Source: Pelagibacterium halotolerans B2 (lineage in GTDB: Bacteria > Pseudomonadota > Alphaproteobacteria > Rhizobiales > Devosiaceae). Taken from it: DNA of 64,000 nt. The DNA lies in the NCBI RefSeq assembly GCF_000230555.1, contig NC_016078.1:3805001-3869000 (forward strand). The letters run 5' to 3'. How positions within the stretch are numbered: the stretch's first letter is position 1; each line of letters starts with the position of its first letter. Of the stretch, positions 16,876 through 25,690 are shown in pieces. The notes beneath the pieces are model-generated. The model was not told the origin of the DNA. It saw only the letters and a program-made list of their open reading frames with translations, and did not search any database. Position numbers and translations under genes: made by a program.

Positions 16876-17580
16876 TTAAGCAGTCGATACCTGTCGGCTA
16901 TTCGTCGATCCACGATCTTTGTGGAGTGATGCTGCACATTGATCGACGCTAAGCACATCGCCGAAAACGCCCTTGAAGTTTGCGAGCGAGTTTATGTGCG
17001 CGGCATCGGTGTGCGCTGAAAGACAGTCCTCGATCATTATCGATTTGTAGTTTGCCACGGCGGCATCTTTGGCGGTGGACTCGCAGCAGACATTGGTCGC
17101 CGTTCCCGCGATCAGGACGGTGTCGATGTTTCGTTCTTGCAAAACTGTGAGCAGATTCGACGACTGTGCGGCCATCGCGCTGAACCGGGTCTTGTGAACG
17201 ACCAGGTCCTGTGGCCGGCAGTCGAGATTGCTAACCAATTGAGATGCATGATGATCGGGATGCAGGAGAGCCTGCCGCAGGCTTTTGGCTTGTGGCGAGA
17301 GTATGTAGTCTTCAAATACGCTCCAGCGAGAAACGTCGGTGGTGGACAGTGTGCGTATCCAAATGACGCAACCGCCTGATCTTCGCAGCACATCGGCCAT
17401 GCGGTTTATTGCAGGCACAGTGGCGGCGGCGTCGGCAACGGCTGTGGGGTATTGCAGGTCGACAAAGTAATTTTGCATATCGATGACAAGCAGCGCGCAG
17501 CGCGAGGCCTGGATTGCGGTAAAAACGCGATCCGTCGAAGTACCATAAATTGCGGGTCCTGATTGCGCGTTCGCTTGCAT
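16876..17580 (-). CDS. Isochorismatase-family cysteine hydrolase
   Basis: A 234-residue cysteine hydrolase of the isochorismatase superfamily, which includes N-carbamoylsarcosine, maleamate and ureidoacrylate amidohydrolases. It has CALLVIDMQNYFVD (catalytic Asp), a Lys in VVHKTRFSA and the nucleophile segment LIAGTATNVCCESTAKDA. The start was chosen at 17580 because GGAGG lies six bases upstream; an ATG two codons earlier is also possible. It is transcribed divergently from the IclR gene, so probably shares its control. A role in deamidating an intermediate of the neighbouring aromatic or heterocyclic pathway is plausible but unproven. Confidence 0.88.
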   Translation of the reverse strand: MQANAQSGPAIYGTSTDRVFTAIQASRCALLVIDMQNYFVDLQYPTAVADAAATVPAINRMADVLRRSGGCVIWIRTLSTTDVSRWSVFEDYILSPQAKSLRQALLHPDHHASQLVSNLDCRPQDLVVHKTRFSAMAAQSSNLLTVLQERNIDTVLIAGTATNVCCESTAKDAAVANYKSIMIEDCLSAHTDAAHINSLANFKGVFGDVLSVDQCAASLHKDRGSTNSRQVSTA

Positions 17581-17668
17581 ACTCATCCTCCACCCCGGCC
17601 TGTCTCGCACCGCTATGCTGATCTGAAACGTGACTATTGTCACTCAACGAATGTTTTTGATATCCGTA

Positions 17669-17682
17669 TATGAGATTTCATA
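17669..17682. promoter_or_regulatory. Inverted repeat in isochorismatase/IclR divergent region
   Basis: TATGA and TCATA flank a four-base centre immediately upstream of the IclR ribosome-binding site, within the 115-bp divergent promoter region. An autoregulatory IclR site here would be typical of the family. The element is short, so this is a weak call. Confidence 0.35.
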
Positions 17683-17695
17683 CAAGGAGGTTGGC

Positions 17696-18442
17696 GTGAT
17701 AGAGCGCAAGACAAGTTTGGAAAAAGTGCTCGCGATCCTCAATCTCTTCAGTGAAGACAAGCTCACCTGGACTGCCGACGAGGTCGTGGCCGCCACAGGC
17801 TACAGCCGTCCGGCGCTGTATCGCTACGTCAAGATCATGAAAGACGCGGGGTTGCTGGTTGCCGACTCGCGGTTTGGCTTCACTCTCGGGCCCCGCATTG
17901 TCGAACTGGACTATTTGCTGCGGCGCTCCGATCCGCTCATGGTGCACGGCGTTCCGGAGATTGATTCTCTGGCTCAATGTTGCCCCGGCAATGCGTTGCT
18001 GGTGCGCTGGTACGGATCAAAGATTCTCTGTGTATATTCCGCACATTCCGGCCAAGGCATCAATACCAGCTACCACCGAGGGCGTCCCATGCCATTGGCG
18101 CGTGGCGCCATCGGGCGTTCGATCTTGGCCTATCTTCCAAAGGCCAGATTGGCCAAGCTCGTCAAATCTCGTGTGGATGAGTTCGCAGCGGTCGGGTTTG
18201 GCGCCAGTGAAGACGAAATCATCAGCAATTTCAGTCGCATCCGGAATGATGGTTTTGCCGTGGCTTATGGCGAAGTTACGCCGGGTGTCGTTGGCATTGC
18301 GGCTCCCGTCCTTGATGCCAAGCGCAGCCCTGTGGCTTCGGTCTGCGTCACTGTGCTCGGCTCTCAGCTCGAAGCCGGCCAGATCGAAGAGATCAGCGCG
18401 AAAGTGCGCCAGTCGGCCCACAACATGCATATGAGATATTAG
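17696..18442 (+). CDS. IclR-family transcriptional regulator
   Basis: A 248-residue IclR-type regulator. The N-terminal winged helix spans about residues 3-65 (SLEKVLAILNLFSED, then helix-turn-helix TADEVVAATGYSRPALYRYV). The C-terminal effector domain follows, with GRPMPLARGAIGRSILAYL and GEVTPGVVGIAAPVLD. The GTG start at 17696 is supported by AGGAGG five bases upstream; the open frame extends further but without similarity. It sits between the divergent isochorismatase gene and the aldehyde dehydrogenase operon and probably controls both in response to the substrate or an intermediate. Confidence 0.92.
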   Translation: MIERKTSLEKVLAILNLFSEDKLTWTADEVVAATGYSRPALYRYVKIMKDAGLLVADSRFGFTLGPRIVELDYLLRRSDPLMVHGVPEIDSLAQCCPGNALLVRWYGSKILCVYSAHSGQGINTSYHRGRPMPLARGAIGRSILAYLPKARLAKLVKSRVDEFAAVGFGASEDEIISNFSRIRNDGFAVAYGEVTPGVVGIAAPVLDAKRSPVASVCVTVLGSQLEAGQIEEISAKVRQSAHNMHMRY

Positions 18443-18466
18443 CGATTATCAGGTCGCCGCAGTTCA

Positions 18467-18499
18467 CAAAATTCTCAAATATGGAGATTTTGTTTGACA
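18467..18499 (+). promoter_or_regulatory. Inverted repeat and -35-like box upstream of aldehyde dehydrogenase operon
   Basis: CAAAAT..CTC (18467-18476) and GAG-ATTTTG (18484-18492) form an imperfect inverted repeat, followed at once by TTGACA (18494-18499), a perfect -35 box. The -10 is not clear. The position directly upstream of a promoter suggests an IclR binding site, but a terminator for the iclR gene is an alternative. Confidence 0.45.
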
Positions 18500-18555
18500 G
18501 CGAAAGGTCGCTCTCGTAACCGTGTCGCCAAGCTAACGACACGGGAGAGGGGCTG

Positions 18556-19998
18556 ATGACGACGGTATCGGCGGCCTATATCGGCGGAGAATGGATCGAG
18601 GGAGGGCCGCAGGCCGACAGCATAGATCCCTCCAACGGCGAAGTCTTCGGGCACTTTCAGTGTGGAAATCGCGACCTTGTGGATCAGGCGGTAGCCTGTG
18701 CGCGCCAGACTTTCGAGCAGGGCGTTTGGGCAGATTCGCCTCGCTTGCGTTCGGACGCGCTATTCGAACTCGCGACCGCTTTGGAGCGTGATGCCGGCCA
18801 GTTGAGCGAAATGCTTGTCGCCGAGAACGGCAAGCTGCTGGCCGAAGCGCGCGGCGAAGTGGCCGGCGCAATTTCCGAAATTCGATATTACGCCGGCCTC
18901 GCCCGTACGGTGATGGGGCGCACGTTTCAAAGCGCCCCGGATGTCATGTCCTTGCTGCACCGCGAGCCTGCCGGTGTCGTCGCAATCATCGTCCCCTGGA
19001 ATGCGCCGATCACGCTTCTCGCGCGTTCACTGGCTCCCGCACTTGCTGCCGGCTGCACGACGGTCATCAAGCCGGCCCTTCAGACGTCCGTAACGCACGG
19101 GCGGTTCATGGAGTGTGTCAACACCTGCGCGTCGCTTCCCAAGGGCGTCGTGAATTCGGTCAACGAAGTCGATGACGAGGTAGGGCGTGCTCTTGTGGCG
19201 CATCCCGATGTCGATGTCGTAAGCTTCACCGGCTCGACGCAAACCGGTCGCAAGATCATGGCCTCGGCCGCACCGACCCTCAAGCGGTTGTCGCTTGAGT
19301 TGGGCGGGAAGGCGCCGGCGGTCATCTTTGAAGATGCTGACCTCGATCTTGCGTGCGCCGAACTGACCCGAGGGTCCCTGGTCATGGCGGGGCAGATGTG
19401 CGTCGCAGCTGCACGCTTTCTGGTTCACGAAAAAATCGCGCCCCAGTTCATCGAAAAGATGAAGCACGCTTATTCGTCCGTGCGGACAGGTCCGGGCAGC
19501 GATCCGCAGAGCCAGATGGGCGCGCTGATCGACAAGGCCAACCAGCAGCGCGTGCTCGCTCTGATCGAGCAGGCTGGCGACGAAGGCGAGCTTATCGTCC
19601 GGGGTGAGCCGCTGGAGGGAAGCTTTGCTCAGGGTAGCTTTGTGACCCCCACCTTGTTTCGCATCGAAGATACGTCGTCGTCCCTGGTCCAGGACGAGCT
19701 GTTCGGGCCCATCGTCTCGCTGGAAACGTTCGGAAACGAAAGCGAGGCGATTGCCAAGGCAAACGCAACAAGCTTCGGTCTCGCCGCCAGCGTTTTTACC
19801 CGAAACCTCAATCTCTCGATGCGCGCATCGCGCCGCATTCGCTCAGGCACGGTCTGGCTCAATAGCCACACGCGCCTTTTTGCCGAAGCCGAGACGGGTG
19901 GGTATCGCCAATCCGGCCTGGGTCGACTGCATGGAGTTGAGGGGCTCAATGACTTCCTTGAAACTAAGCACGTCTACTTCGAGGCGGGCTTGAGCTAG
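18556..19998 (+). CDS. NAD(P)-dependent aldehyde dehydrogenase
   Basis: A 480-residue aldehyde dehydrogenase of standard length. The general base Glu248 lies in LELGGKAP and the catalytic Cys282 in GQMCVAA, with the expected spacing. The Rossmann segment includes IIVPWNAPITLL and SFTGSTQTGRKIM. Similarity is to betaine/hydroxymuconic-semialdehyde types, which oxidise aliphatic or ring-cleavage aldehydes to acids. A GGGAGAGGGG ribosome-binding site precedes the ATG. It is the first gene of an operon running through the FAD hydroxylase, SDR and TRAP transporter genes. Confidence 0.93.
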   Translation: MTTVSAAYIGGEWIEGGPQADSIDPSNGEVFGHFQCGNRDLVDQAVACARQTFEQGVWADSPRLRSDALFELATALERDAGQLSEMLVAENGKLLAEARGEVAGAISEIRYYAGLARTVMGRTFQSAPDVMSLLHREPAGVVAIIVPWNAPITLLARSLAPALAAGCTTVIKPALQTSVTHGRFMECVNTCASLPKGVVNSVNEVDDEVGRALVAHPDVDVVSFTGSTQTGRKIMASAAPTLKRLSLELGGKAPAVIFEDADLDLACAELTRGSLVMAGQMCVAAARFLVHEKIAPQFIEKMKHAYSSVRTGPGSDPQSQMGALIDKANQQRVLALIEQAGDEGELIVRGEPLEGSFAQGSFVTPTLFRIEDTSSSLVQDELFGPIVSLETFGNESEAIAKANATSFGLAASVFTRNLNLSMRASRRIRSGTVWLNSHTRLFAEAETGGYRQSGLGRLHGVEGLNDFLETKHVYFEAGLS

Positions 19999-20037
19999 CC
20001 GGCGACGGTCCTTCTTTTATCTGTTTCGGGTTTGACT

Positions 20038-21663
20038 ATGACTGTTACTGACTCTCTTTCAACTCAAGTCGCAATTGTGGGAGGGGGCCCTGTGGGTCTT
20101 GGCCTTGCCATTGAGCTTGGGCAGCGCGGCGTGGATGTGGTGGTCGTCGAGCGCTATCACCAGCCCCAGCCCGTTCCGAAAGGGCAAAATCTTACCCAGC
20201 GGACGATGGAACATTTCCATTTCTGGGGCGCCGAACCGATGCTGCGGTCGGCCCGTACGGTGCCCGCCGAATACGGTATCGGAGGCATGACCACCTATGG
20301 AGCACTTCTAAGTCCCTACACCTACGACTGGTTGCAGCGTGAACTTGTTCAGCCGTTCTACTACCAGGAGAACGAGCGACTTCCGCAATATCAGACCGAA
20401 GCCGTGCTGCGTGCACGCGTCGCCGAGCTGCCGTCAGTGAAAGTGCTATACGGCTGGAGTGGCGACGCGGTCGAGCAGGACCAGCATGGTGCAACTCTGC
20501 AAGTGAGCGAACGGGAAGGGGACGGCACGCGGACGATCCATGCCCAATTCGTCGTGGGGTGCGACGGCAGCCGGTCGGGCATTCGCGAAACAGCCGGTAT
20601 CACTCAGACGCGCTCGGACCACGACAAGCTGATGGTGCTGCTCGTCTTCCGCTCCACCGCTCTGCATGAACTGCTCAAGTGCTATCCGAACAAATCATTC
20701 TACAACGTCCTTCATCCCGACCTTAAGGGATATTGGCAGTTTTTCGGTCGCGTTGATCTAGGAACCACGTGGTTCTTTCATGCCCCCGTTCCCAAAGACA
20801 CCAATCGCGACAATTTCGACTTCCACGCCTATCTCCACAGGGCTGTGGGACAAGAGTTCGATCTCGATATCGATTATGTCGGCTTTTGGGATCTCAGATT
20901 TGCAGTGTCCGATACATACCGCAATGGTCGGATTTTTATCGCCGGAGACGCCGCGCACAGCCACCCGCCCTATGGCGGCTATGGCATCAACACGGGTTTT
21001 GAAGACGCCCGAAATCTGGGCTGGAAACTGGCTGCCTTCCTTCAAGGGTGGGGCGGGGAAGACCTGCTCGATTCCTATAGCGGCGAGCGCCAGCCGGTTT
21101 TTGCGTCGACGGCAAAGGACTTCATCGAAAAGTCGATCCATGTCGATGGCGATTTTCTCGCAAAGTTTGATCCTGAAATGGACAAACAGGCTTTCGAAAA
21201 TGAGTGGAACCGCCGTCTTCATGGGGCCACCGAGGAAGTGGGTGCTTTTGAACCTCACTATGAGGGCAGCCGGACGGTGTTCGGGCCCGATGACGGCCGA
21301 ACCAATGCCATGGGCATGCACCAGCATCGTGCTCGGGCCGGGCATCATTTGTCTCCGGCAATGCTGTCGGACAGCACGAACGTTTATGAGCGGCTCGGCA
21401 CCGGATTTACGCTCATTGCGCTCGATGCGCTCCCGGGAGAAATCAGGCGATGGATCGATGCGGCCAAGGTTCTCAGCGTGCCGCTCGAAATTGTCGAAGA
21501 TAGCGCTGCTGATAGCCGCTCACTCTATGAGAGCCGGTTCATCCTGGTCCGCCCCGATCACTTTATAACGTGGTGCGGCGACTCGGTGGACGTCAGTCCG
21601 GAGGACATTCTCGCGGTCGCCATCGGCGAACACACTGCACCATTTCGGAGCTCAGTCGCATAA
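20038..21663 (+). CDS. FAD-dependent aromatic-ring hydroxylase (MhpA/TfdB-like)
   Basis: A 541-residue class A flavin monooxygenase. The dinucleotide-binding motif is GGGPVGLGLAIELGQRG from about residue 14, the DG motif is GCDGSRSGIRE, and the FAD-ribityl motif is IFIAGDAAHSHPPYGGYG around residue 300, followed by NTGFEDARNLGWKLA. The C-terminal domain is of the phenol/3-hydroxyphenylpropionate hydroxylase kind. It should hydroxylate an aromatic or heteroaromatic acid using NAD(P)H and oxygen. The ATG at 20038 is preferred over TTG at 20032. Its TAA shares a base with the SDR start. Confidence 0.92.
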   Translation: MTVTDSLSTQVAIVGGGPVGLGLAIELGQRGVDVVVVERYHQPQPVPKGQNLTQRTMEHFHFWGAEPMLRSARTVPAEYGIGGMTTYGALLSPYTYDWLQRELVQPFYYQENERLPQYQTEAVLRARVAELPSVKVLYGWSGDAVEQDQHGATLQVSEREGDGTRTIHAQFVVGCDGSRSGIRETAGITQTRSDHDKLMVLLVFRSTALHELLKCYPNKSFYNVLHPDLKGYWQFFGRVDLGTTWFFHAPVPKDTNRDNFDFHAYLHRAVGQEFDLDIDYVGFWDLRFAVSDTYRNGRIFIAGDAAHSHPPYGGYGINTGFEDARNLGWKLAAFLQGWGGEDLLDSYSGERQPVFASTAKDFIEKSIHVDGDFLAKFDPEMDKQAFENEWNRRLHGATEEVGAFEPHYEGSRTVFGPDDGRTNAMGMHQHRARAGHHLSPAMLSDSTNVYERLGTGFTLIALDALPGEIRRWIDAAKVLSVPLEIVEDSAADSRSLYESRFILVRPDHFITWCGDSVDVSPEDILAVAIGEHTAPFRSSVA

Positions 21664-22436
21664 TGAACTACAGCATGACAGGAAACAACGTCGCGAGCCT
21701 TGAGGGCAAAGTCGCCATCGTGACGGGCGGCGCGCGCAACATTGGGCGTGCCATAGTCGAGCGCCTGGCCAAGGCAGGCGCCAACGTGATGATCAATTTT
21801 GGCCCTGGAACCCAGGAACAGGCTGAAGAGCTTGCAACCGCACTCACACAGGAAGGTCGCTCGGTCGGGATCATCGCAGGCGACCTCTCCGATGCCGAAA
21901 CGGCGGGCGCAATCTTTGATTGTACATTGAAGATGTGGGGTCGGGCAGACATCTTGGTCAACAACGGTGCCATTACCGGTCCCCGGGCAAATCTCAGTCA
22001 ATTGTCGACTGCCAATTTCGATGAAATTTTTGCCGTCAATGCGCGTGGCGTATTTTTGATGATGCAGCAGGCGATGGCAAAGCTTTCAGACAATGGCCGG
22101 ATCGTGTCCATTGCGTCCAGCACGACCCTCTACCCACAGCCCGACCTTGGTGTCTATGCGGCAAGCAAAGCCGCGGTAAAGGCGCTCTCGGAGGCCTTCG
22201 CGCTCGAAGCCGGCCAACGGGGCATCACCGTCAACACCGTCATGCCCGGCCCGGTCGTGCCTGGCATTTTCGATGCCGCTCCACCCGAGAGGCAAAAGGC
22301 CATCCAGCAGGCCTCGCCCTTCGGACGTCTCGGCACGCCGGCAGATATCGCCGACATCGTCGCCTTTCTCGCCAGCGAGGAATCGCGCTGGATCACCGGC
22401 CAGCACATCTTGGCCAACGGCGGATCACAGCGCTAA
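21663..22436 (+). CDS. Short-chain dehydrogenase/reductase
   Basis: A 257-residue classical SDR. The cofactor motif is VTGGARNIGRAIVERLA near residue 15, the NNGA-type motif is LVNNGAI, the active site is Ser (SIASSTT) with YAASKAAVKAL, and the C-terminus has the usual GQHILANGG. It overlaps the hydroxylase stop (TAATG) and is followed by the TRAP genes, so it belongs to the same catabolic operon. It probably reduces or oxidises a hydroxyl/keto group in the pathway; the substrate is unknown. Confidence 0.92.
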   Translation: MNYSMTGNNVASLEGKVAIVTGGARNIGRAIVERLAKAGANVMINFGPGTQEQAEELATALTQEGRSVGIIAGDLSDAETAGAIFDCTLKMWGRADILVNNGAITGPRANLSQLSTANFDEIFAVNARGVFLMMQQAMAKLSDNGRIVSIASSTTLYPQPDLGVYAASKAAVKALSEAFALEAGQRGITVNTVMPGPVVPGIFDAAPPERQKAIQQASPFGRLGTPADIADIVAFLASEESRWITGQHILANGGSQR

Positions 22437-22476
22437 AGCCACTATTAAAATTCAGAACTTCAAAAGGAGGAAAACC

Positions 22477-23460
22477 ATGAAGAATATAGTTCTCGGCGCA
22501 GCTGCCACCCTGGCCATGACGACGACGGCTTCGGCGGCGGAATGGACCTATGCCCACTACAACCAGCCGACCCACGAACTCCATCTCGGCGTGGCGCTCG
22601 AAATGGCTCAGGATGTAGAAGAAGCGACCGATGGCGAACTGACCATCCGGGTCTTTCCCTCGGGCGAATTGGGCGCGGGTCCCGCTCAGCAATATACGCG
22701 CGCACTTGACGGCATCGCCGATGTCACCCAGGGCCTTGTCGCCAGCGACACGTTCCCGCTGCCGCGCACCATGCTGATGGAATTGCCGAACCTGTTCGAC
22801 ACCCCCCAGGACGCCGTCGACGTGCTCTGGGAAAACATCGAACTGTTCGAACCCGATTTCCAGGGGACGAAGGTGATGGCTCTGTTCCCCAACAACCCCG
22901 CGGCGCTCGTCCTCAACCGGCCCGTGAGCTCACCCGCCGATCTTGAAGGGCTCAACATCCGTGCATCTTCGGCCATCGGGGCCGGCATTATGGAAGCATG
23001 GGGTGCGACCCCTGTGACGATGCCGGCGGGCGATCTCTACAATGCCCTCCAGACCGGCGTGATTGACGGCGCTCTGATCGGCATCGACGGGATCAACGCC
23101 TATCGTCTGCAGGAAGTGGCCAGCCATGTCATCACCAACATACCTGGCAACATCACGATGTTCTATGTCGTGGCCAACCGTGACAGCTGGGATGGCCTGT
23201 CCGAAGATGTTCAGGCTGAAGTGCTTGAAGTCACCGAACATGCGCTCAGCATGAAAGGTGCTGACGCCTTCGCCGTGTCGGGCGAGGAAGCCATTGAGGC
23301 CATCAACGCATCCGGAAACACCGAAATCGTTGTCCTGACAGCCGAACAGCGGGCCCTTTTTGCTGAACCGTTGCCGGCCATGATCGAAAACTATCTCGAG
23401 CAGGTGAGCGCTGCCGAGGGATTTGATGCGCAGGAAATCTACACAGCGATTTCCCAGTAG
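22477..23460 (+). CDS. TRAP transporter substrate-binding protein (DctP family)
   Basis: A 327-residue periplasmic binding protein of a TRAP transporter. Residues 1-21 are a signal peptide ending ASAAEW. Family features include EEATDGELTIRVFPSGELG and GLNIRASS, where the Arg in the conserved NIR position contacts a carboxylate. The ATG is preceded by AAGGAGG. TRAP systems of this kind import organic acids driven by sodium or proton gradients. With the hydroxylase upstream, an aromatic or heterocyclic acid is the likely ligand. A stem-loop separates it from the small permease gene. Confidence 0.94.
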   Translation: MKNIVLGAAATLAMTTTASAAEWTYAHYNQPTHELHLGVALEMAQDVEEATDGELTIRVFPSGELGAGPAQQYTRALDGIADVTQGLVASDTFPLPRTMLMELPNLFDTPQDAVDVLWENIELFEPDFQGTKVMALFPNNPAALVLNRPVSSPADLEGLNIRASSAIGAGIMEAWGATPVTMPAGDLYNALQTGVIDGALIGIDGINAYRLQEVASHVITNIPGNITMFYVVANRDSWDGLSEDVQAEVLEVTEHALSMKGADAFAVSGEEAIEAINASGNTEIVVLTAEQRALFAEPLPAMIENYLEQVSAAEGFDAQEIYTAISQ

Positions 23461-23476
23461 CGTCTGAAAAAAAGCC

Positions 23477-23513
23477 GAGCGTTTGGCGCCGTTGGTTGTG
23501 GCGCCAAGCGCTC
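23477..23513 (+). other. Intercistronic stem-loop after dctP-like gene
   Basis: A 14-bp stem with one wobble pair: GAGCGTTTGGCGCC (23477-23490) with GGCGCCAAGCGCTC (23500-23513), and a nine-base loop. It lies between the binding-protein stop and the ribosome-binding site of the small permease gene. No T-run follows, which fits mRNA protection or attenuation rather than complete termination. Confidence 0.75.
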
Positions 23514-23535
23514 ACGTTCGCACAGGGAGGTTACG

Positions 23536-24057
23536 TTGGTTCGCTTGGCATCCATCCTATCGGCGCTTAATGCCGCGCTTGCTCTGCTGGCGGGCATTTT
23601 GCTTGTGTCGCTCGTCGGATTGACAGCCGTCAATGTCATTCTTCGGTACTTTTTCGGTTCGGCGGTATTTGGCGCATTCGATCTGCTGCAGGCGGGCGTC
23701 GCCACAGTCATTTTTCTGGCGATGCCGTATTGCACCTGGCGCGACGGACACGTGGCTGTCGACATTGCCTACAATCTGTTCTCAAAAATTGTCCAACGCT
23801 GCGTTCTGGCCATGTCGGACCTGATCTCCGGCGCGGTTCTTGGGCTTCTGGCGTATCGCTCAACCACCGCAATGGTGTCGGCGTTCAACTATGGCGAGCG
23901 GTCGTCCTTGCTCGGCATCCCCTTTGCCCCGCTGTGGGGCTTTATCGCCTTAGGCGCAGCTTTGGGTGCGGTATCGTGCGCGGGACGCTTGCTGCTCAAC
24001 GCGACCAACAATTTGCACCTCATACCGGGCACCAGCGAAGAAGAGATCGTTCAATGA
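23536..24057 (+). CDS. TRAP transporter small permease (DctQ family)
   Basis: A 173-residue inner-membrane protein with four predicted helices: residues about 8-35, 50-70, 88-110 and 130-150. It matches the DctQ small subunit, with NVILRYFFG after helix 1 and YCTWRDGHVAVD near residue 70. The start is TTG at 23536, decided by GGGAGG five bases upstream; no ATG is available at a sensible place. Its stop overlaps the large permease start (ATGA). Confidence 0.9.
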   Translation: MVRLASILSALNAALALLAGILLVSLVGLTAVNVILRYFFGSAVFGAFDLLQAGVATVIFLAMPYCTWRDGHVAVDIAYNLFSKIVQRCVLAMSDLISGAVLGLLAYRSTTAMVSAFNYGERSSLLGIPFAPLWGFIALGAALGAVSCAGRLLLNATNNLHLIPGTSEEEIVQ

Positions 24058-25358
24058 GCGCGTTCACCATTGGTCTAGTTGGGATCGCGGTTCTTTTCGC
24101 GTTGCTTGCGCTCCGCACGCCTGTGGGCTTTGCGATGGCCGCCGTCGGATTGGGGGGCATCACGATTTTGCAGAACGAAAGAGCCGCGCTTGCGACCTTT
24201 TCGACTGAAACGTTTGAACTGGCGCTCAAGCTCGATCTCATAATCATCCCGTTTTTCGTTCTGATGGGCAATTTGGCTGGCGTGAGCGGATTGAGCCGCA
24301 ATCTCTATGATGCCGCCTATGCCTGGATAGGCCACCGCCGCGGCGGACTGGCATCGGCCACGATCTTGGGCTGCACTGGATTTTCCGCATTGAGCGGCTC
24401 GTCGGTCGCTTCTGCCGTCACGATGGGCCAGGTTGCTTTGCCAGAGATGCGGCGCTACAAATATGACGAAGGGTTTTCCGCAGCCTCGGTCGCGGCGGGT
24501 GGAACTCTGGGGATTCTCATCCCGCCTTCGACGGGTTTCGTGCTCTATGCGCTTTTGACCGAGCAATCGATCGGCCAGCTTTTTGTGGCCGGAATTCTGC
24601 CCGGCATCCTGCTGATGGGGCTTTTTCTCACTACCATTGCCATAGTTGCCTCTTTGCGGCCATCGGTAGCGCCATCAGGCGAGCGGTTGACGTCACAGGA
24701 GCGGTATTCGGCAACGATGAAGGCTCTGCCGTTCCTTCTGGTCGTGGTCGGAACGGTGGGCGGCATTTATGCCGGCATCTTCACGCCCATGGAGTCGGCC
24801 GCCATCGGTGTTGTCGCGACCCTGGCGATCGCCTTGTGGAGACGATCGCTCACACCGTCCAATTTCTCACGCATCGTGCGCCAGACAGTCTCAACGACAG
24901 TGATGTGCTACACGATCATCATCGGGGCAAACGTTCTCAACCCGTTTCTCGCCCGGTCTGGTCTAACATCCTGGGTGTCTGAGACGGTCCTGAGCCTGCC
25001 AATGGGCGCGACAGCGACGCTTCTTCTCATCCTGGCGGTCTTCGTGCTGCTTGGAACGTTCATGGAAGGCTTTGCGATGCTGGTGCTCTTGGTGCCGATC
25101 TTCTTTCCGGTCATCATGGCTTTGGGCGTGGACCCGATCTTTTTTGGTGTCCTTGTCGTTATCGCGCTCGAGATTGGGCTGATTACGCCCCCGGTTGGCA
25201 TCAATGTGTTTGTGGTTAAGGCCCTCGTTCCACACGTCCCGTCCACGCGCATATTTCTCGGTATCTTGCCATTTGTGATTGCGATGCTGATCGGTGTGGG
25301 GCTGCTCTTGCTCTTTCCACAAATCGCACTCTTCTTGCCGAGTACGATGTTTCGTTGA
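24054..25358 (+). CDS. TRAP transporter large permease (DctM family)
   Basis: A 434-residue inner-membrane permease with about twelve helices. Family motifs include LIIIPFFVLMGNLAG, FSALSGSSVASAVTMG, GTLGILIPPSTGFVLYA and EIGLITPPVGINVFVVK. It forms the transport channel with the DctQ-like subunit. It overlaps that gene by 4 bp and is the last clear member of the operon that starts at the aldehyde dehydrogenase. Confidence 0.95.
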   Translation: MSAFTIGLVGIAVLFALLALRTPVGFAMAAVGLGGITILQNERAALATFSTETFELALKLDLIIIPFFVLMGNLAGVSGLSRNLYDAAYAWIGHRRGGLASATILGCTGFSALSGSSVASAVTMGQVALPEMRRYKYDEGFSAASVAAGGTLGILIPPSTGFVLYALLTEQSIGQLFVAGILPGILLMGLFLTTIAIVASLRPSVAPSGERLTSQERYSATMKALPFLLVVVGTVGGIYAGIFTPMESAAIGVVATLAIALWRRSLTPSNFSRIVRQTVSTTVMCYTIIIGANVLNPFLARSGLTSWVSETVLSLPMGATATLLLILAVFVLLGTFMEGFAMLVLLVPIFFPVIMALGVDPIFFGVLVVIALEIGLITPPVGINVFVVKALVPHVPSTRIFLGILPFVIAMLIGVGLLLLFPQIALFLPSTMFR

Positions 25359-25690
25359 CCGATGTACCACACAGGAACCAATTTCTGAGGGCTGCCCCTG
25401 TCGTGTAAAGCGCCATAAGATTGGGTCCAGATGTCATCCCACGGTCTGGATACCGTAAGTTAATCTCTCGTCCAGATTGTTGGGCTATAGGGCTGGAGGT
25501 CGGAATCTTCGGTTGTTTCGCAGCCTCCGCTGCAACCATCAACGCGATCGTCATCCGGCCGACCGCACAGCAGTTCTGATTTCGACGAGGAGGCGGGGCC
25601 GCGTGTGCTCCGCCTCATGGGGAACCTACCGGCCCGCTCGTCCGTTACTTTGCCGAATAATATCTGTCCGTTTCACTTGAGGAGTAATTT
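25359..25690 (+). other. Intergenic region, no gene seen
   Basis: 332 bp between the TRAP permease and the small monooxygenase gene. A short stretch around 25475-25570 is protein-like in one frame (hydrophobic, Ala/Ile-rich) but has no start, is interrupted and is not recognisable, so it may be a remnant. A promoter for the monooxygenase gene probably lies near 25640-25680. Confidence 0.4.

Noticed and set aside
25475..25570. Short transporter-like hydrophobic fragment
   Set aside because: No start codon, interrupted, and too short to recognise; noted only in the intergenic entry.
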